Shown: positions 1 through 7,743 of the stretch, piece after piece | Position numbering within the stretch: position 1 is the first letter of the stretch | How the letters are laid out: every line of letters begins with the position of its first letter | Assembly (NCBI GenBank): GCA_910586175.1 | Contig: CAJUIJ010000090.1 | Location: 1-9,558, forward strand | DNA: 9,558 bases | Origin: an uncultured Muribaculaceae bacterium | GTDB taxonomy: Bacteria; Bacteroidota; Bacteroidia; Bacteroidales; Muribaculaceae | Direction of reading: 5' to 3' | The notes under the pieces: model-generated | Database searches by the model: none | What the model saw: the letters and a program-made list of their open reading frames with translations, nothing else | Told to the model about the DNA's origin: nothing | Translations under genes and position numbers: made by a program

Positions 1-46
1 CGATTACAGTGACATACGAATAAAACAAACAAATAAGCAGATAATT

Positions 47-634
47 ATGATGAAGAAAATTATGACAGTTGCATTCGCAGCAATGATGTTGATTACAATA
101 CCCGCTACAGCTCAGCAGAGGTCAGGAGAAGGCAAGACCAAGAAGGCAAGGATAGAGCGCACCATAAAAAAAGATAGGCAATTTGACCGTCGCGCGGAGG
201 CTAAATGTCTTCAGGTGTCAGACTCATGCTTGGTGGCGACACAATGCAAAGCAGGCGGATGCGAGTTCGAGGGTCTTGATCTCACCGAGCAGCAAAAGAG
301 CCAGCTTAAAACTTTGAAAGAGAACCAGCGCAAAGAGATGAAAGCGCGTGCAGATTCCGCCAAAGCAGCACGAAAAGAGGCTAAGGCAGAAGCAAGGGCA
401 GAACATAAGGCCATGAAAGAGAAGCGTGAGGCAGAGCGTCGCGAATATCTCAAAGAGGTTAAGAAGATTCTTGGTAACGACAAGTATGTGATGTTCCTTG
501 AGAACCAATATGTGCAGGACTTCGGCCGTCCCGGTGGCGGAAAGGATAAACGGATGGCACCTATGAAGGGCAAGAAACATGCAAAGGATATGCAACTCCG
601 CTCAGACCGCAAGGAAAAGAAAAGCGGCAAATGA
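47..634 (+). CDS. Secreted Spy/DUF4890-like basic protein with four-cysteine cluster
   Basis: 195-residue exported protein. Residues 1-22 form a Sec signal peptide (MMKK, hydrophobic core, ATA before QQ), with predicted cleavage after A22 and no lipobox. The mature part is strongly basic and rich in K, R, A and E. It has an LTEQQ motif at 79-83, resembling the LTxxQ motif of Spy/CpxP/ZraP-type periplasmic proteins, then a long charged helix (about 85-140) and a second helix ending near FLENQYVQ (150-157). This layout matches small Bacteroidetes proteins of the DUF4890/Spy-like kind. Four cysteines (C54, C61, C67, C72) lie just before the LTxxQ motif, which is unusual for such helical proteins and could form disulfides or bind metal. 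The tail (160-195) is low complexity and basic. ATG 47 is chosen; a second ATG directly follows. Such proteins often sit behind an ECF sigma/anti-sigma pair, but the upstream DNA is not visible. Function by resemblance only: a periplasmic stress chaperone or metal-responsive protein. Confidence 0.8.
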   Translation: MMKKIMTVAFAAMMLITIPATAQQRSGEGKTKKARIERTIKKDRQFDRRAEAKCLQVSDSCLVATQCKAGGCEFEGLDLTEQQKSQLKTLKENQRKEMKARADSAKAARKEAKAEARAEHKAMKEKREAERREYLKEVKKILGNDKYVMFLENQYVQDFGRPGGGKDKRMAPMKGKKHAKDMQLRSDRKEKKSGK

Positions 635-684
635 GTCAGGGCATAAGATATTTACACAGCAAATTCAATCTAATCTGTTTTTTT

Positions 685-727
685 AGTGAGGGATGCGACG
701 TCTGAACGGCGCGTCCCTCGCTTTTTT
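685..727 (+). terminator. Intrinsic terminator after the Spy-like gene
   Basis: A 10-bp stem (688-697 with 710-719, one G-T pair) extends to 13 bp with an outer wobble pair and is closed by a 12-base loop. A run of six T (722-727) follows at once. This is a textbook rho-independent terminator on the plus strand, 50 bases after the stop codon. It isolates the Spy-like gene from the ABC-F gene. The opposite strand has no matching T-run, so it appears to work in one direction only. Confidence 0.85.
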
Positions 728-743
728 ATGGTTGTCGAATCAT

Positions 744-806
744 TATTCACTATTCACTATTCATTATTCACTATTCACTATTCACTATTCATTATTCATT
801 ATTCAT
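744..806. repeat. Heptanucleotide tandem repeat (TATTCAY, 9 copies)
   Basis: Nine uninterrupted copies of a 7-base unit, TATTCAC or TATTCAT, in the order C C T C C C T T T, with a degenerate copy just before (737-743). It lies in the intergenic spacer between the Spy-like terminator and the ABC-F promoter. Seven bases is not a multiple of three, and no protein is credible here, so it is a short tandemly repeated repetitive sequence. Copy number is probably variable between strains by slippage (inference). Confidence 0.92.
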
Positions 807-819
807 TGTATTGTCGTCG

Positions 820-891
820 CCGGAGGCTCCTCCCTCCCGGTGGCTTCGCGACTTTGCGTCGTGAAGCTTTTCTAAATTCTAAATTCTAAAT
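820..891. repeat. GC-rich hairpins followed by a 3-copy TCTAAAT repeat
   Basis: A GC-rich block within an A/T-rich spacer. It contains an imperfect hairpin (820-826 with 833-840) and a better one: 843-852 pairs with 858-867 around a 5-base loop, with one G-T pair. Three exact copies of the heptamer TCTAAAT (871-891) follow. The second hairpin is followed by a short T-rich stretch and could weakly terminate transcription. The sharp base-composition change and modular layout suggest a dispersed intergenic repeat unit. That is inference; its copies elsewhere in the genome cannot be seen from here. Confidence 0.6.
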
Positions 892-915
892 TTTTAAGTT
901 GTCGCGAAAAATAAC

Positions 916-923
916 TATTTTTG
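916..923 (+). promoter_or_regulatory. Bacteroidetes-type -7 promoter box for the ABC-F gene
   Basis: TATTTTTG followed by C matches the Bacteroidetes primary sigma -7 consensus TAnnTTTG. It ends only 4 bases before the ATG at 928. Transcription would therefore start at or within a few bases of the start codon, giving a leaderless or nearly leaderless mRNA. A clear -33 TTTG box is not obvious; T-rich sequence at 891-895 is near the right distance. Confidence 0.55.
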
Positions 924-927
924 CATT

Positions 928-2880
928 ATGATTTCGATTAACAATCTCAGCGTAGAATTTTCGGCACGTCCGCTTTTTACAGACATCAGTTTTGTGATTA
1001 ACGACACCGATAAGATTGGCCTTACCGGCAAGAATGGTGCCGGCAAGTCGACACTGTTAAAGATACTGGCCGGACTCGAGGAACCCACATCAGGCAGCAT
1101 CGGCAAACCTAACTCACAGACAATAGGGTATCTGCCGCAGCAGATGAACTTGGCCGACGACACCACACTAATCAACGAGACACGCAAGGCATTCAGCGAC
1201 CTGGCTGACTTAAAGATAGAACTTGACCATGTAACGCAACAAGTGTCGGAGTCGACAGATTACGAATCAGAAGAATATCACAAGCTCATCGACAAGATGA
1301 TGCAGCTCAGTGATATGCTCGACATGTCGGGATATTCCAACATGGATGCGGAGATTGAGTCCACGCTCACCGGACTCGGATTCAAGCGGAGCGACTTTGA
1401 CCGTCCGACCAAGGAGTTTTCCGGCGGATGGCGCATGCGCGTAGAGCTTGCCAAGATATTGCTGCGACGTCCGGATGTGCTACTGCTCGACGAGCCGACC
1501 AACCACCTTGACATAGAGTCTATACAATGGCTCGAACAGTTTATCACAACCAAGGCCAAGGCAGTGGTGCTCGTCAGCCATGACCGTGCATTTCTTGACA
1601 ACGTGACCAAACGCACTATAGAGATATCGTGCGGACGAGCTTATGACTATAAGGTGAACTACTCGCACTTCGTGGAGCTTCGCAAGGAGCGTGTGGAGCA
1701 GCAACGCCGCGCATACGAGAACCAGCAGAAGCAGATAGCCGACATTGAGGCATTCATAGAGAGATTCCGCTACCAAGCCACCAAGGCAATACAAGTGCAA
1801 AGCCGCATAAAGCAACTTGAGAAAATTGTGCCGATAGAGGTTGATGAGGTCGACAACTCGAGATTGCGTCTGAAATTTCCACCGGCAGAGCGAAGCGGTG
1901 ATTACCCATTGATTCTCGAGAACGTCGGCAAGGCATATGGCGACCACCAAGTGTTTGACCATGCTGAGTTCACAATACGCCGAGGCGAGAAAGTGGCATT
2001 CGTAGGCAAGAACGGTGAGGGTAAGTCAACGCTGGTGAAATGTATCATGAACGAGATACCTTTTACAGGCACACTTAAGGTGGGCCACAATGTAAAGATA
2101 GGATATTTCGCACAGAACCAAGCGCAGATGCTTGATGGCGAATTGACTGTATTCGACACAATCGACAATGTTGCGACCGGTGACTGGCGCACTAAGGTGC
2201 GCGACATATTGGGTGCGTTCATGTTTGGAGGCGAGGCCGTAGAAAAGAGAGTAAAGGTGCTGTCGGGAGGAGAGAAAACAAGACTCGCTATGATCAAATT
2301 GCTTCTTGAGCCGGTCAACTTCCTGATACTCGACGAGCCGACCAATCACCTTGACATAAACACCAAAGATATACTCAAAGAAGCGATACGCGACTTCAAC
2401 GGCACGGTGATAATCGTAAGCCATGACCGCTACTTCCTTGACGGGCTTGTAGACAATGTGTATGAATTTGGCGACGGCAGAGTGACAGAGCATCTCGGAG
2501 GCATATACGATTTCTTGCAGAAGAAGAAACTCGACAGCCTTAGACAGCTCGACACGGATGCTTCATCAGCAGGTGCCAAAGCAGAAGCCACAAAGACCAT
2601 AGAGAGTGATAATGTCTCCGACAAAGAGCAGCGCAAGCTTTCGTATGCGGAGCAGAAGGAGCGAGCCAAACAGATCAGCCGGGCAGAGAAAGAGGTTGCA
2701 AATGCAGAGGCTGAAATTGGCAAGCTTGAAACAGCACTTAAAGAGCTTGAAAATAAGATCGCCGCAGGCGATGCATCAGAGACAACCCTCGCTACCTATA
2801 CGGAATGTCAAGGCAAGCTCGAAGAGGCTATGTCAAAATGGGAAGAAGCCACTTGTAAGCTCGAAGAGCTTAAGTTATAG
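928..2880 (+). CDS. ABC-F family ATPase (Uup/YdiF-like, ribosome-associated)
   Basis: 650-residue soluble protein with two ABC ATPase domains and no membrane segments. Domain 1 has Walker A GKNGAGKST (34-42), signature FSGGW (164-168), Walker B LLLDEPTNHLD (185-195) and the switch histidine in VSHDR (216-220). Domain 2 has GKNGEGKST (360-368), LSGGE (445-449), ILDEPTNHLD (467-476) and SHDR (498-501). Between them lies the charged helical linker (about 245-310) that reaches towards the ribosomal P-site tRNA in ABC-F proteins. Residues about 565-650 form a charged C-terminal coiled coil, as in Uup and YdiF. Family members bind the ribosomal E site and use ATP to adjust translation or relieve stalls; some confer antibiotic resistance, but nothing here points to that. 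Length is typical and all catalytic motifs are intact. ATG 928 starts directly after a -7 box. The metallopeptidase gene begins 9 bases downstream, so co-transcription is likely. The subfamily (Uup or YdiF) is uncertain. Confidence 0.95.
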   Translation: MISINNLSVEFSARPLFTDISFVINDTDKIGLTGKNGAGKSTLLKILAGLEEPTSGSIGKPNSQTIGYLPQQMNLADDTTLINETRKAFSDLADLKIELDHVTQQVSESTDYESEEYHKLIDKMMQLSDMLDMSGYSNMDAEIESTLTGLGFKRSDFDRPTKEFSGGWRMRVELAKILLRRPDVLLLDEPTNHLDIESIQWLEQFITTKAKAVVLVSHDRAFLDNVTKRTIEISCGRAYDYKVNYSHFVELRKERVEQQRRAYENQQKQIADIEAFIERFRYQATKAIQVQSRIKQLEKIVPIEVDEVDNSRLRLKFPPAERSGDYPLILENVGKAYGDHQVFDHAEFTIRRGEKVAFVGKNGEGKSTLVKCIMNEIPFTGTLKVGHNVKIGYFAQNQAQMLDGELTVFDTIDNVATGDWRTKVRDILGAFMFGGEAVEKRVKVLSGGEKTRLAMIKLLLEPVNFLILDEPTNHLDINTKDILKEAIRDFNGTVIIVSHDRYFLDGLVDNVYEFGDGRVTEHLGGIYDFLQKKKLDSLRQLDTDASSAGAKAEATKTIESDNVSDKEQRKLSYAEQKERAKQISRAEKEVANAEAEIGKLETALKELENKIAAGDASETTLATYTECQGKLEEAMSKWEEATCKLEELKL

Positions 2881-2893
2881 TTATGAGTTATGA
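2874..2893. repeat. Short GTTATGA repeat spanning a gene junction
   Basis: Two exact GTTATGA units (2880-2886 and 2887-2893) preceded by a degenerate GTTATA. The run contains both the ABC-F stop codon (2878-2880) and the ATG at 2890 of the peptidase gene. The related 11-mer AGTTATGAAGT (2886-2896) recurs at 4898-4908 after the peptidase gene. Gain or loss of a 7-base unit here would alter the spacing of the two genes. Confidence 0.6.
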
Positions 2894-4875
2894 AGTATGC
2901 TGAAAAAGATATGAAGAGAGGAATAGATATAGAGAATCTTGATAGAGAGGTTGATCCTCGCAGTGATTTTTATGGATTTGCTTGCGGTGGCTGGATGAAG
3001 CTGCATCCGCTTAAGGGGGAGTACTCACAATTCGGCACGTTCAATATACTCGCCGAGGAGGCACGTGACAATGTGAGAGGGCTGATAGAGACCCTACATA
3101 AGGATCCCGAATCTAAGATAAGAGGGACGATAGCCCAAAAGATCTGCGACGTCTATGCCATGGGCATGGATATGGAGAGGCGCAATCGGGAGGGTAACGC
3201 ACCCCTGCGTCCGGTGCTTGAGCGGGTGGAGAACTTCACACGCGACAAGTTGGCCGAAACGATAGCCTGGCTTGCGATGGGACTCGACAGCACATTCTTC
3301 GGATACGGTGTAGGCCCGGATGCAGGAGACTCCAACATGAATATACTGCATGTGATGGAGGCAGGGTTAGGCCTCGGTGACCGTGATTACTATCTGGAGA
3401 AGAACGAAACAAACGACCGTATCATATCGGCCTATCGCAAATATATCGGGGACGTGATGCAGCTTGCCGGATATGCCGAAGAGGATGCCCTGCGCATCAG
3501 TGACACGGTGCTCGAAGTGGAAACAGAATATGCCCGACACAAGAAAACCAGAGAAGAGCGAAGAGATCCGCTTGCCGGTTACAACATGCGTACCATCGGA
3601 GAGCTTACCGAATCATACAGCAACATACCATGGCACGAAATATTCGAACTATCCGGTCTTAAGGATGTAAAGAAAGTCAACGTGTCATCGCCTCGCTTCA
3701 TGGAATTTATCAACGAATATCTGCCTAAGCTCAGCGACCGTCAGATTAAAGACATGATGGCCTACGGATGCGTTTCGTCGAGCACCGGGGTGCTTGGTGA
3801 GGCCTTTTATGATGCAGACTTCGAAATGTTCAGTCGTGTGCTATCGGGCATTGAAGAGAAGAAACCATTGTGGAAACGCGCGATGGCAATCCCAAACTCC
3901 ATGTTTGGGGAGGCAGTGGGTCAACTCTACGTGAAGAAATACTTTCCGGAGTCGAGCAAGAGCTATATGGTAGGACTTGTGGAAAACCTGCGCAATGCAC
4001 TCGGCAAGCACATAGAGTCATTGCCATGGATGGGACCTGACACAAAGCTGAAAGCGCTTGAAAAGCTGGCCACTCTAAAGGCAAAAATAGGATATCCGGA
4101 TAAATGGAAAGACTACTCAGGCATAGAGATAGACCCGGCAAAGACTTATATGGAGAACGTGCTCGCGGCATCGGAATGGTTCACGCGCGACAACTTCTCA
4201 AAGATGGACAAACCGGTAGACAAGAGCGAGTGGCACTTCACACCGCAGACAGTCAATGCCTACTATTCGCCACTGAGCAACGAGATATGCTTTCCGGCAG
4301 GCATATTGCAGCCGCCATTTTTCGACAAGGATGCCACCGACGCACAGAATTACGGCGGCATAGGTGTTGTGATAGGCCACGAGATGACTCACGGCTTTGA
4401 CGACAGCGGACGAAAATATGATAAGGATGGCAACTTGGTGGAATGGTGGACAAAAGAAGATGCCGGGCGATTCACCGCACTCACCGACAAGCTGGTGAAA
4501 CAGTTTGATGAAGTGGAAGTAGCTCCGGGCGTACATGCCAACGGACTTTACACACTCGGCGAGAATATCGCCGACCAGGGAGGCTTGCGCATAGCATTGA
4601 CAGCATACTGCGATCGCGCCGATGCAGACGAAGCATCTGAGCGCGTGGGAGAATTCACTCCCCTGCAACAATTCTATATGGCATATGCCAACGTATGGGC
4701 CTCAAATATACGCCCCGAGGAGATACTTGTACGCACGCAGACCGACCCTCACTCACTGGCACGCAACAGAGTGAACGTGACACTGCGTAACATCGAGCCA
4801 TTTTTCGAAGCGTTCGGCATAGGTGAAGGCGATGATATGTATCGCCCAGCCGAAGAGCGTGTCGTGATATGGTGA
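2890..4875 (+). CDS. pepO: M13 family zinc metallopeptidase (PepO/neprilysin-type)
   Basis: 661-residue endopeptidase of the neprilysin/PepO family. The zinc site is complete: HEMTH (497-501; zinc ligands H497 and H501, catalytic E498) and GENIAD (557-562; third ligand E558 and supporting D562). The substrate-binding motif NAYY (456-459) is followed by the family block around FPAGILQPPFF (468-478). H621 and R627 in DPHSLARNRVN correspond to the substrate-contacting His and Arg of neprilysin, and the protein ends with the usual IW. The N-terminal M13 domain begins near residue 12 (IDIENLD, then DFYGFACGGW). Family members cut small peptides of up to a few kilodaltons inside a closed chamber. 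Many Bacteroidetes homologues are exported, but this one has no signal peptide or lipobox and is probably cytoplasmic. The start is uncertain: ATG 2890 lies in a heptamer repeat, and ATG 2911 (MKRGIDIENLD) after an A-rich stretch is equally plausible. It lies 9 bases behind the ABC-F gene, so they are likely co-transcribed. Confidence 0.94.
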   Translation: MKYAEKDMKRGIDIENLDREVDPRSDFYGFACGGWMKLHPLKGEYSQFGTFNILAEEARDNVRGLIETLHKDPESKIRGTIAQKICDVYAMGMDMERRNREGNAPLRPVLERVENFTRDKLAETIAWLAMGLDSTFFGYGVGPDAGDSNMNILHVMEAGLGLGDRDYYLEKNETNDRIISAYRKYIGDVMQLAGYAEEDALRISDTVLEVETEYARHKKTREERRDPLAGYNMRTIGELTESYSNIPWHEIFELSGLKDVKKVNVSSPRFMEFINEYLPKLSDRQIKDMMAYGCVSSSTGVLGEAFYDADFEMFSRVLSGIEEKKPLWKRAMAIPNSMFGEAVGQLYVKKYFPESSKSYMVGLVENLRNALGKHIESLPWMGPDTKLKALEKLATLKAKIGYPDKWKDYSGIEIDPAKTYMENVLAASEWFTRDNFSKMDKPVDKSEWHFTPQTVNAYYSPLSNEICFPAGILQPPFFDKDATDAQNYGGIGVVIGHEMTHGFDDSGRKYDKDGNLVEWWTKEDAGRFTALTDKLVKQFDEVEVAPGVHANGLYTLGENIADQGGLRIALTAYCDRADADEASERVGEFTPLQQFYMAYANVWASNIRPEEILVRTQTDPHSLARNRVNVTLRNIEPFFEAFGIGEGDDMYRPAEERVVIW

Positions 4876-4890
4876 TGTAGTTAAGCATTA

Positions 4891-4960
4891 GGTCATAAGT
4901 TATGAAGTTATTACATAATGACGTAGTGACATAGTGACATGATGTTGTAATGTCGTTATG
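4891..4960. repeat. Spacer with degenerate repeats and an imperfect hairpin
   Basis: The spacer between pepO and aroE contains AGTTATGAAGT (4898-4908, shared with 2886-2896). It also holds nearly three copies of an 8-base unit TGACRTAG (4919-4942), and a 9-bp inverted repeat with one G-T pair (4914-4922 with 4952-4960) that encloses the octamers. No T-run follows the hairpin, so it is not a clear terminator. The A/T-rich repetitive texture resembles the other repeat spacers in this window. Confidence 0.55.
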
Positions 4961-4963
4961 CCG

Positions 4964-4971
4964 TAATTTTG
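4964..4971 (+). promoter_or_regulatory. Bacteroidetes-type -7 promoter box for aroE
   Basis: TAATTTTG followed by C matches TAnnTTTG exactly and ends 6 bases before the ATG at 4978. As with the ABC-F gene, the predicted transcription start falls at or just before the start codon. The -33 element is weak; TTG at 4945-4947 is the nearest candidate but its spacing is somewhat short. Confidence 0.55.
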
Positions 4972-4977
4972 CTTGAT

Positions 4978-5772
4978 ATGGAAAAATTCGGATTAATCGG
5001 ATATCCATTGGGTCACTCATTCTCAGCCTCATATTTTACACAGAAATTTAAGGCTGAGAACCTTGAATGCCGCTATGACCTCTACCCTATTGAAGAGAGT
5101 CGGATGATCGGGGAGTTTATCGCCCGACACACCGACCTCAGAGGGTTTAACGTCACCATACCATATAAGGAGAGGATTATTGAACATCTCGACAGACTCA
5201 GCATGGATGCTCAGGCAATCGGGGCAGTCAATGTGGTGAAGCGAGTCCGCATAAGCGATGGGAGCGACATGCTTGAGGGTTACAACACAGACTGTCAAGC
5301 ATTTGCAGAGACATTGCAGCCTTTGCTGCGCGGTGATGAAAAGCCGGCACTCATCTTGGGCACAGGAGGTGCTGCCAAGGCGGCAGCATACGGATTACGT
5401 CAGCTCGGCATCAAACCCACCTTCGTGTCGAGAAAACCTAAATGCGCTGAATCGAGTGTAGCGAGTGACGAAGAGGCACAGACTACTACAGTGTCATATA
5501 CTGCACTTAACAAAGTTATGATGCAGGAACACCTTATTATAGTCAACGCCACGCCAGTCGGCATGTATCCGCATGTAGAAGATAGTCCAGAGATACCTTA
5601 CGAATTTTTGACATCAAGGCATATTTGCTATGATATGGTGTACAATCCTGAAGAGACAAGGTTTATGGCTCAGGCGGCATCGCGAGGTGCCACTGTCAAA
5701 AACGGGATGGATATGTTAATAAGGCAAGCGGAGCTATCATGGCACATCTGGAACAAGTCTGACAAAATCTGA
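4978..5772 (+). CDS. aroE: Shikimate dehydrogenase (NADP+)
   Basis: 264-residue AroE, which reduces 3-dehydroshikimate to shikimate with NADPH in the chorismate (aromatic amino acid) pathway, in the cytoplasm. The N-terminal substrate domain has the serine pair in GHSFS (S14 and S16), the catalytic lysine in NVTIPYK (K64) and its partner aspartate in YNTD (D105). The cofactor domain has the glycine-rich loop GTGGAAKA (128-135), a basic SRK patch (151-153) where NADP-dependent enzymes carry NRT, and NATPVGM (190-196). Q250 in RQAELSW matches the C-terminal substrate-contacting glutamine. Length is normal and all catalytic residues are present. A TTG nine bases upstream is in frame, but ATG 4978 (MEKFGLIGYPLGHS) gives the usual N-terminus and sits just after a -7 box. 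comEC starts 5 bases downstream, so the two genes probably share a transcript. Confidence 0.96.
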   Translation: MEKFGLIGYPLGHSFSASYFTQKFKAENLECRYDLYPIEESRMIGEFIARHTDLRGFNVTIPYKERIIEHLDRLSMDAQAIGAVNVVKRVRISDGSDMLEGYNTDCQAFAETLQPLLRGDEKPALILGTGGAAKAAAYGLRQLGIKPTFVSRKPKCAESSVASDEEAQTTTVSYTALNKVMMQEHLIIVNATPVGMYPHVEDSPEIPYEFLTSRHICYDMVYNPEETRFMAQAASRGATVKNGMDMLIRQAELSWHIWNKSDKI

Positions 5773-5777
5773 TTGCC

Positions 5778-7736
5778 ATGTACGCACCTATGCTATTGCC
5801 GCTGTCGGGAGTTGTGACCGGCATACTTTGCGCCCGGATGGGGGCAGATTGGATGGCGGCATTGGCGTTTGTAGTGGCCGGGGTAGCACTCTACCTGATA
5901 TTGCTTCAAAAATCGCGCGATATAGTCAAAGGCTTCGGCATAGCCAGATGGCATCACCTATGGATATACCTCATCTTCACAGGCATAGGCATATTCAGCA
6001 TGGATCTGAACCGCCCCTATGCTGACGACAAAGTAGCTAATGAGGCCGTCGCTTTCATGGGTAGAGTGGAAACAATAAGCACTCTCACCTCGGGCGACAG
6101 AGCCACTATCTCGGTAAGTTATCTAATCAATAAAGATGGGCAATATACAGCATCTCCAAACTGTAAGGTACTACTTAATGCAGAATCATTGCCGGCCGGC
6201 ATAGATGATATACTGTTGGTGACATCACCACTGCAACCTTTAGACAAATCACCAAACCGGCTTATCGGTGGTGCAGATAAATGGCTAAGCGGACAAGGCA
6301 TCATGTACACCTGTCAGGCGGAAGAGGATGAAGTGAGTGTATGCGGACACACGCGCACACTTAAGGGAATATGCCAAGGCATCAGAGAGGACATAGAGGC
6401 ATGGATAGAGAAAACCTCATTGCAAAAATCCACACAGCACTTCCTTATAACGATACTCCTTGGCGACCGCAGGTATCTTGCCCCCGACTCGCGCGACCTA
6501 TACAAAGATGCCGGATTGAGCCACATGCTGGCGCTAAGCGGTATGCACGTGGCAATAATCTGCGGCATAATCATGTGGCTGCTGTTTCCGATCAACTTCG
6601 CCGGTCTTTACAAATATCGTATCGTCATCGCATCACTGATAATGCTTTGCTACGCATTCCTGACCGGGCTTGCCCCCTCCACTTTGAGAGCCACAATAAT
6701 GCTGCTGGCAATATGCATATCTATGTATATGGAACGAAAGAACAGCGCATGGAACTCGTTGCTTCTTGCCACATTCATCATCTTGGTCGCGTCCCCGCTT
6801 TCGCTTATGGATGTTGGATTGCAGCTCAGCTTTATATGTGTGGCGTCGCTGATATTTTTCGTAAGGCCACTCAATCCATTTTCACAGCACGACCATCCAC
6901 ATCTTTTCAAGTTAGCCACAGCCATAATCACAACCTTGGTAGCTACGCTTGCCACATGGATCGTCACGGCCTATTATTTCGGCACAGTTCCTACGGCATT
7001 TTTGCTATCAAATCTGATAGTGCTCCCCTTGTTGCCGATATACCTTACATGTGCACTTATCTACTTTGCACTCTCGGCATTTGGAATTACTGCCGGATGG
7101 ATGACGAGTGCTATTGACTTCTTTCCCCAAGCACTCGACAGATTAGTGAGGACAATCAGCAACGATGGCAACACTGCCGTATACTTTACTCCTTCATTGA
7201 CATCGGTGTGGATATGGCTGCTTATCGTTGTGGCTATAGCCGCGATATTGCATAGCGATAAAAAGAGACTATATGGATGTATCGCCGGAGGGCTGACATG
7301 TTGCTTCATCGTGGCTTTAGCAATGCCGGCGGATGCAGAATCCGATAACTTCATGGTGCATCGGGGCACCGGTAAAATCGAGATCAGCTATCTCCAAGGA
7401 GGAAGGGAGATGAGGTTGGAGATGCCACGTTACCGCACTTCGGAGACTACAATACGAGGAAAGAGAATACTTGTTGTCGACTCCGAAAGTTTCATGCTAA
7501 AGGGAGAAGAAAATATAAGGAACGGGGAAAGAGGCAAGAGATATGACATAGTGGTGTTGGGCGGGAGTGGACCAAGTGAGATAGAAGAGCTTGCACGGCA
7601 ATACGACATAGGCCAGCTGATAATTCACGCCTCAACTCGACGTGCCAAAGAGGGCTTTATAATGCATAAGGCCGATAGTCTAAAGATACCTATGTACTCT
7701 ATTCGTGAATCGGGAGCTTATCGGATGCACTTATGA
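5778..7736 (+). CDS. comEC: ComEC/Rec2 family DNA-uptake channel protein
   Basis: 652-residue polytopic membrane protein of the ComEC/Rec2 family, the inner-membrane channel that carries single-stranded DNA into the cytoplasm during natural transformation. Hydrophobic segments near 6-19, 26-43 and 60-79 precede a soluble beta-rich region (about 85-190, DUF4131/OB-like). The Competence domain starts near ILLGDRRYL (227-234) and shows the family signature GLSHMLALSGMHV (246-258), then GLAPSTLRATIM (297-308), GLQLSF (347-352) and several further transmembrane helices to about 515. The last 130 residues are soluble. They resemble the short C-terminus of Bacteroidetes ComEC (YDIVVLGG at 589-596, LIIHAST at 614-620) but show no HxHxDH metal site, so the nuclease-like beta-lactamase domain of other ComECs is absent or degenerate. 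It is translated 5 bases behind aroE. Whether the host is transformable cannot be told from this gene. Confidence 0.92.
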   Translation: MYAPMLLPLSGVVTGILCARMGADWMAALAFVVAGVALYLILLQKSRDIVKGFGIARWHHLWIYLIFTGIGIFSMDLNRPYADDKVANEAVAFMGRVETISTLTSGDRATISVSYLINKDGQYTASPNCKVLLNAESLPAGIDDILLVTSPLQPLDKSPNRLIGGADKWLSGQGIMYTCQAEEDEVSVCGHTRTLKGICQGIREDIEAWIEKTSLQKSTQHFLITILLGDRRYLAPDSRDLYKDAGLSHMLALSGMHVAIICGIIMWLLFPINFAGLYKYRIVIASLIMLCYAFLTGLAPSTLRATIMLLAICISMYMERKNSAWNSLLLATFIILVASPLSLMDVGLQLSFICVASLIFFVRPLNPFSQHDHPHLFKLATAIITTLVATLATWIVTAYYFGTVPTAFLLSNLIVLPLLPIYLTCALIYFALSAFGITAGWMTSAIDFFPQALDRLVRTISNDGNTAVYFTPSLTSVWIWLLIVVAIAAILHSDKKRLYGCIAGGLTCCFIVALAMPADAESDNFMVHRGTGKIEISYLQGGREMRLEMPRYRTSETTIRGKRILVVDSESFMLKGEENIRNGERGKRYDIVVLGGSGPSEIEELARQYDIGQLIIHASTRRAKEGFIMHKADSLKIPMYSIRESGAYRMHL

Positions 7737-7743
7737 TGTCGGG

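Noticed and set aside
686..889. Two short plus-strand reading frames across the TATTCAY repeat and GC-rich block
   Set aside because: They consist mainly of translated tandem repeat and hairpin DNA, overlap a terminator stem, and show no protein-like features.
1480..1962. 160-codon minus-strand frame opposite the ABC-F gene
   Set aside because: Antisense shadow; the plus strand carries all ABC-F motifs in this interval.
4914..4960. Hairpin in the pepO-aroE spacer as a terminator
   Set aside because: The loop is 29 bases, the stem is weak and the following T-run belongs to the -7 box of aroE.
6371..7117. 248-codon plus-strand frame inside comEC
   Set aside because: It is an alternative frame of a clearly coding membrane protein and has no recognisable domain.
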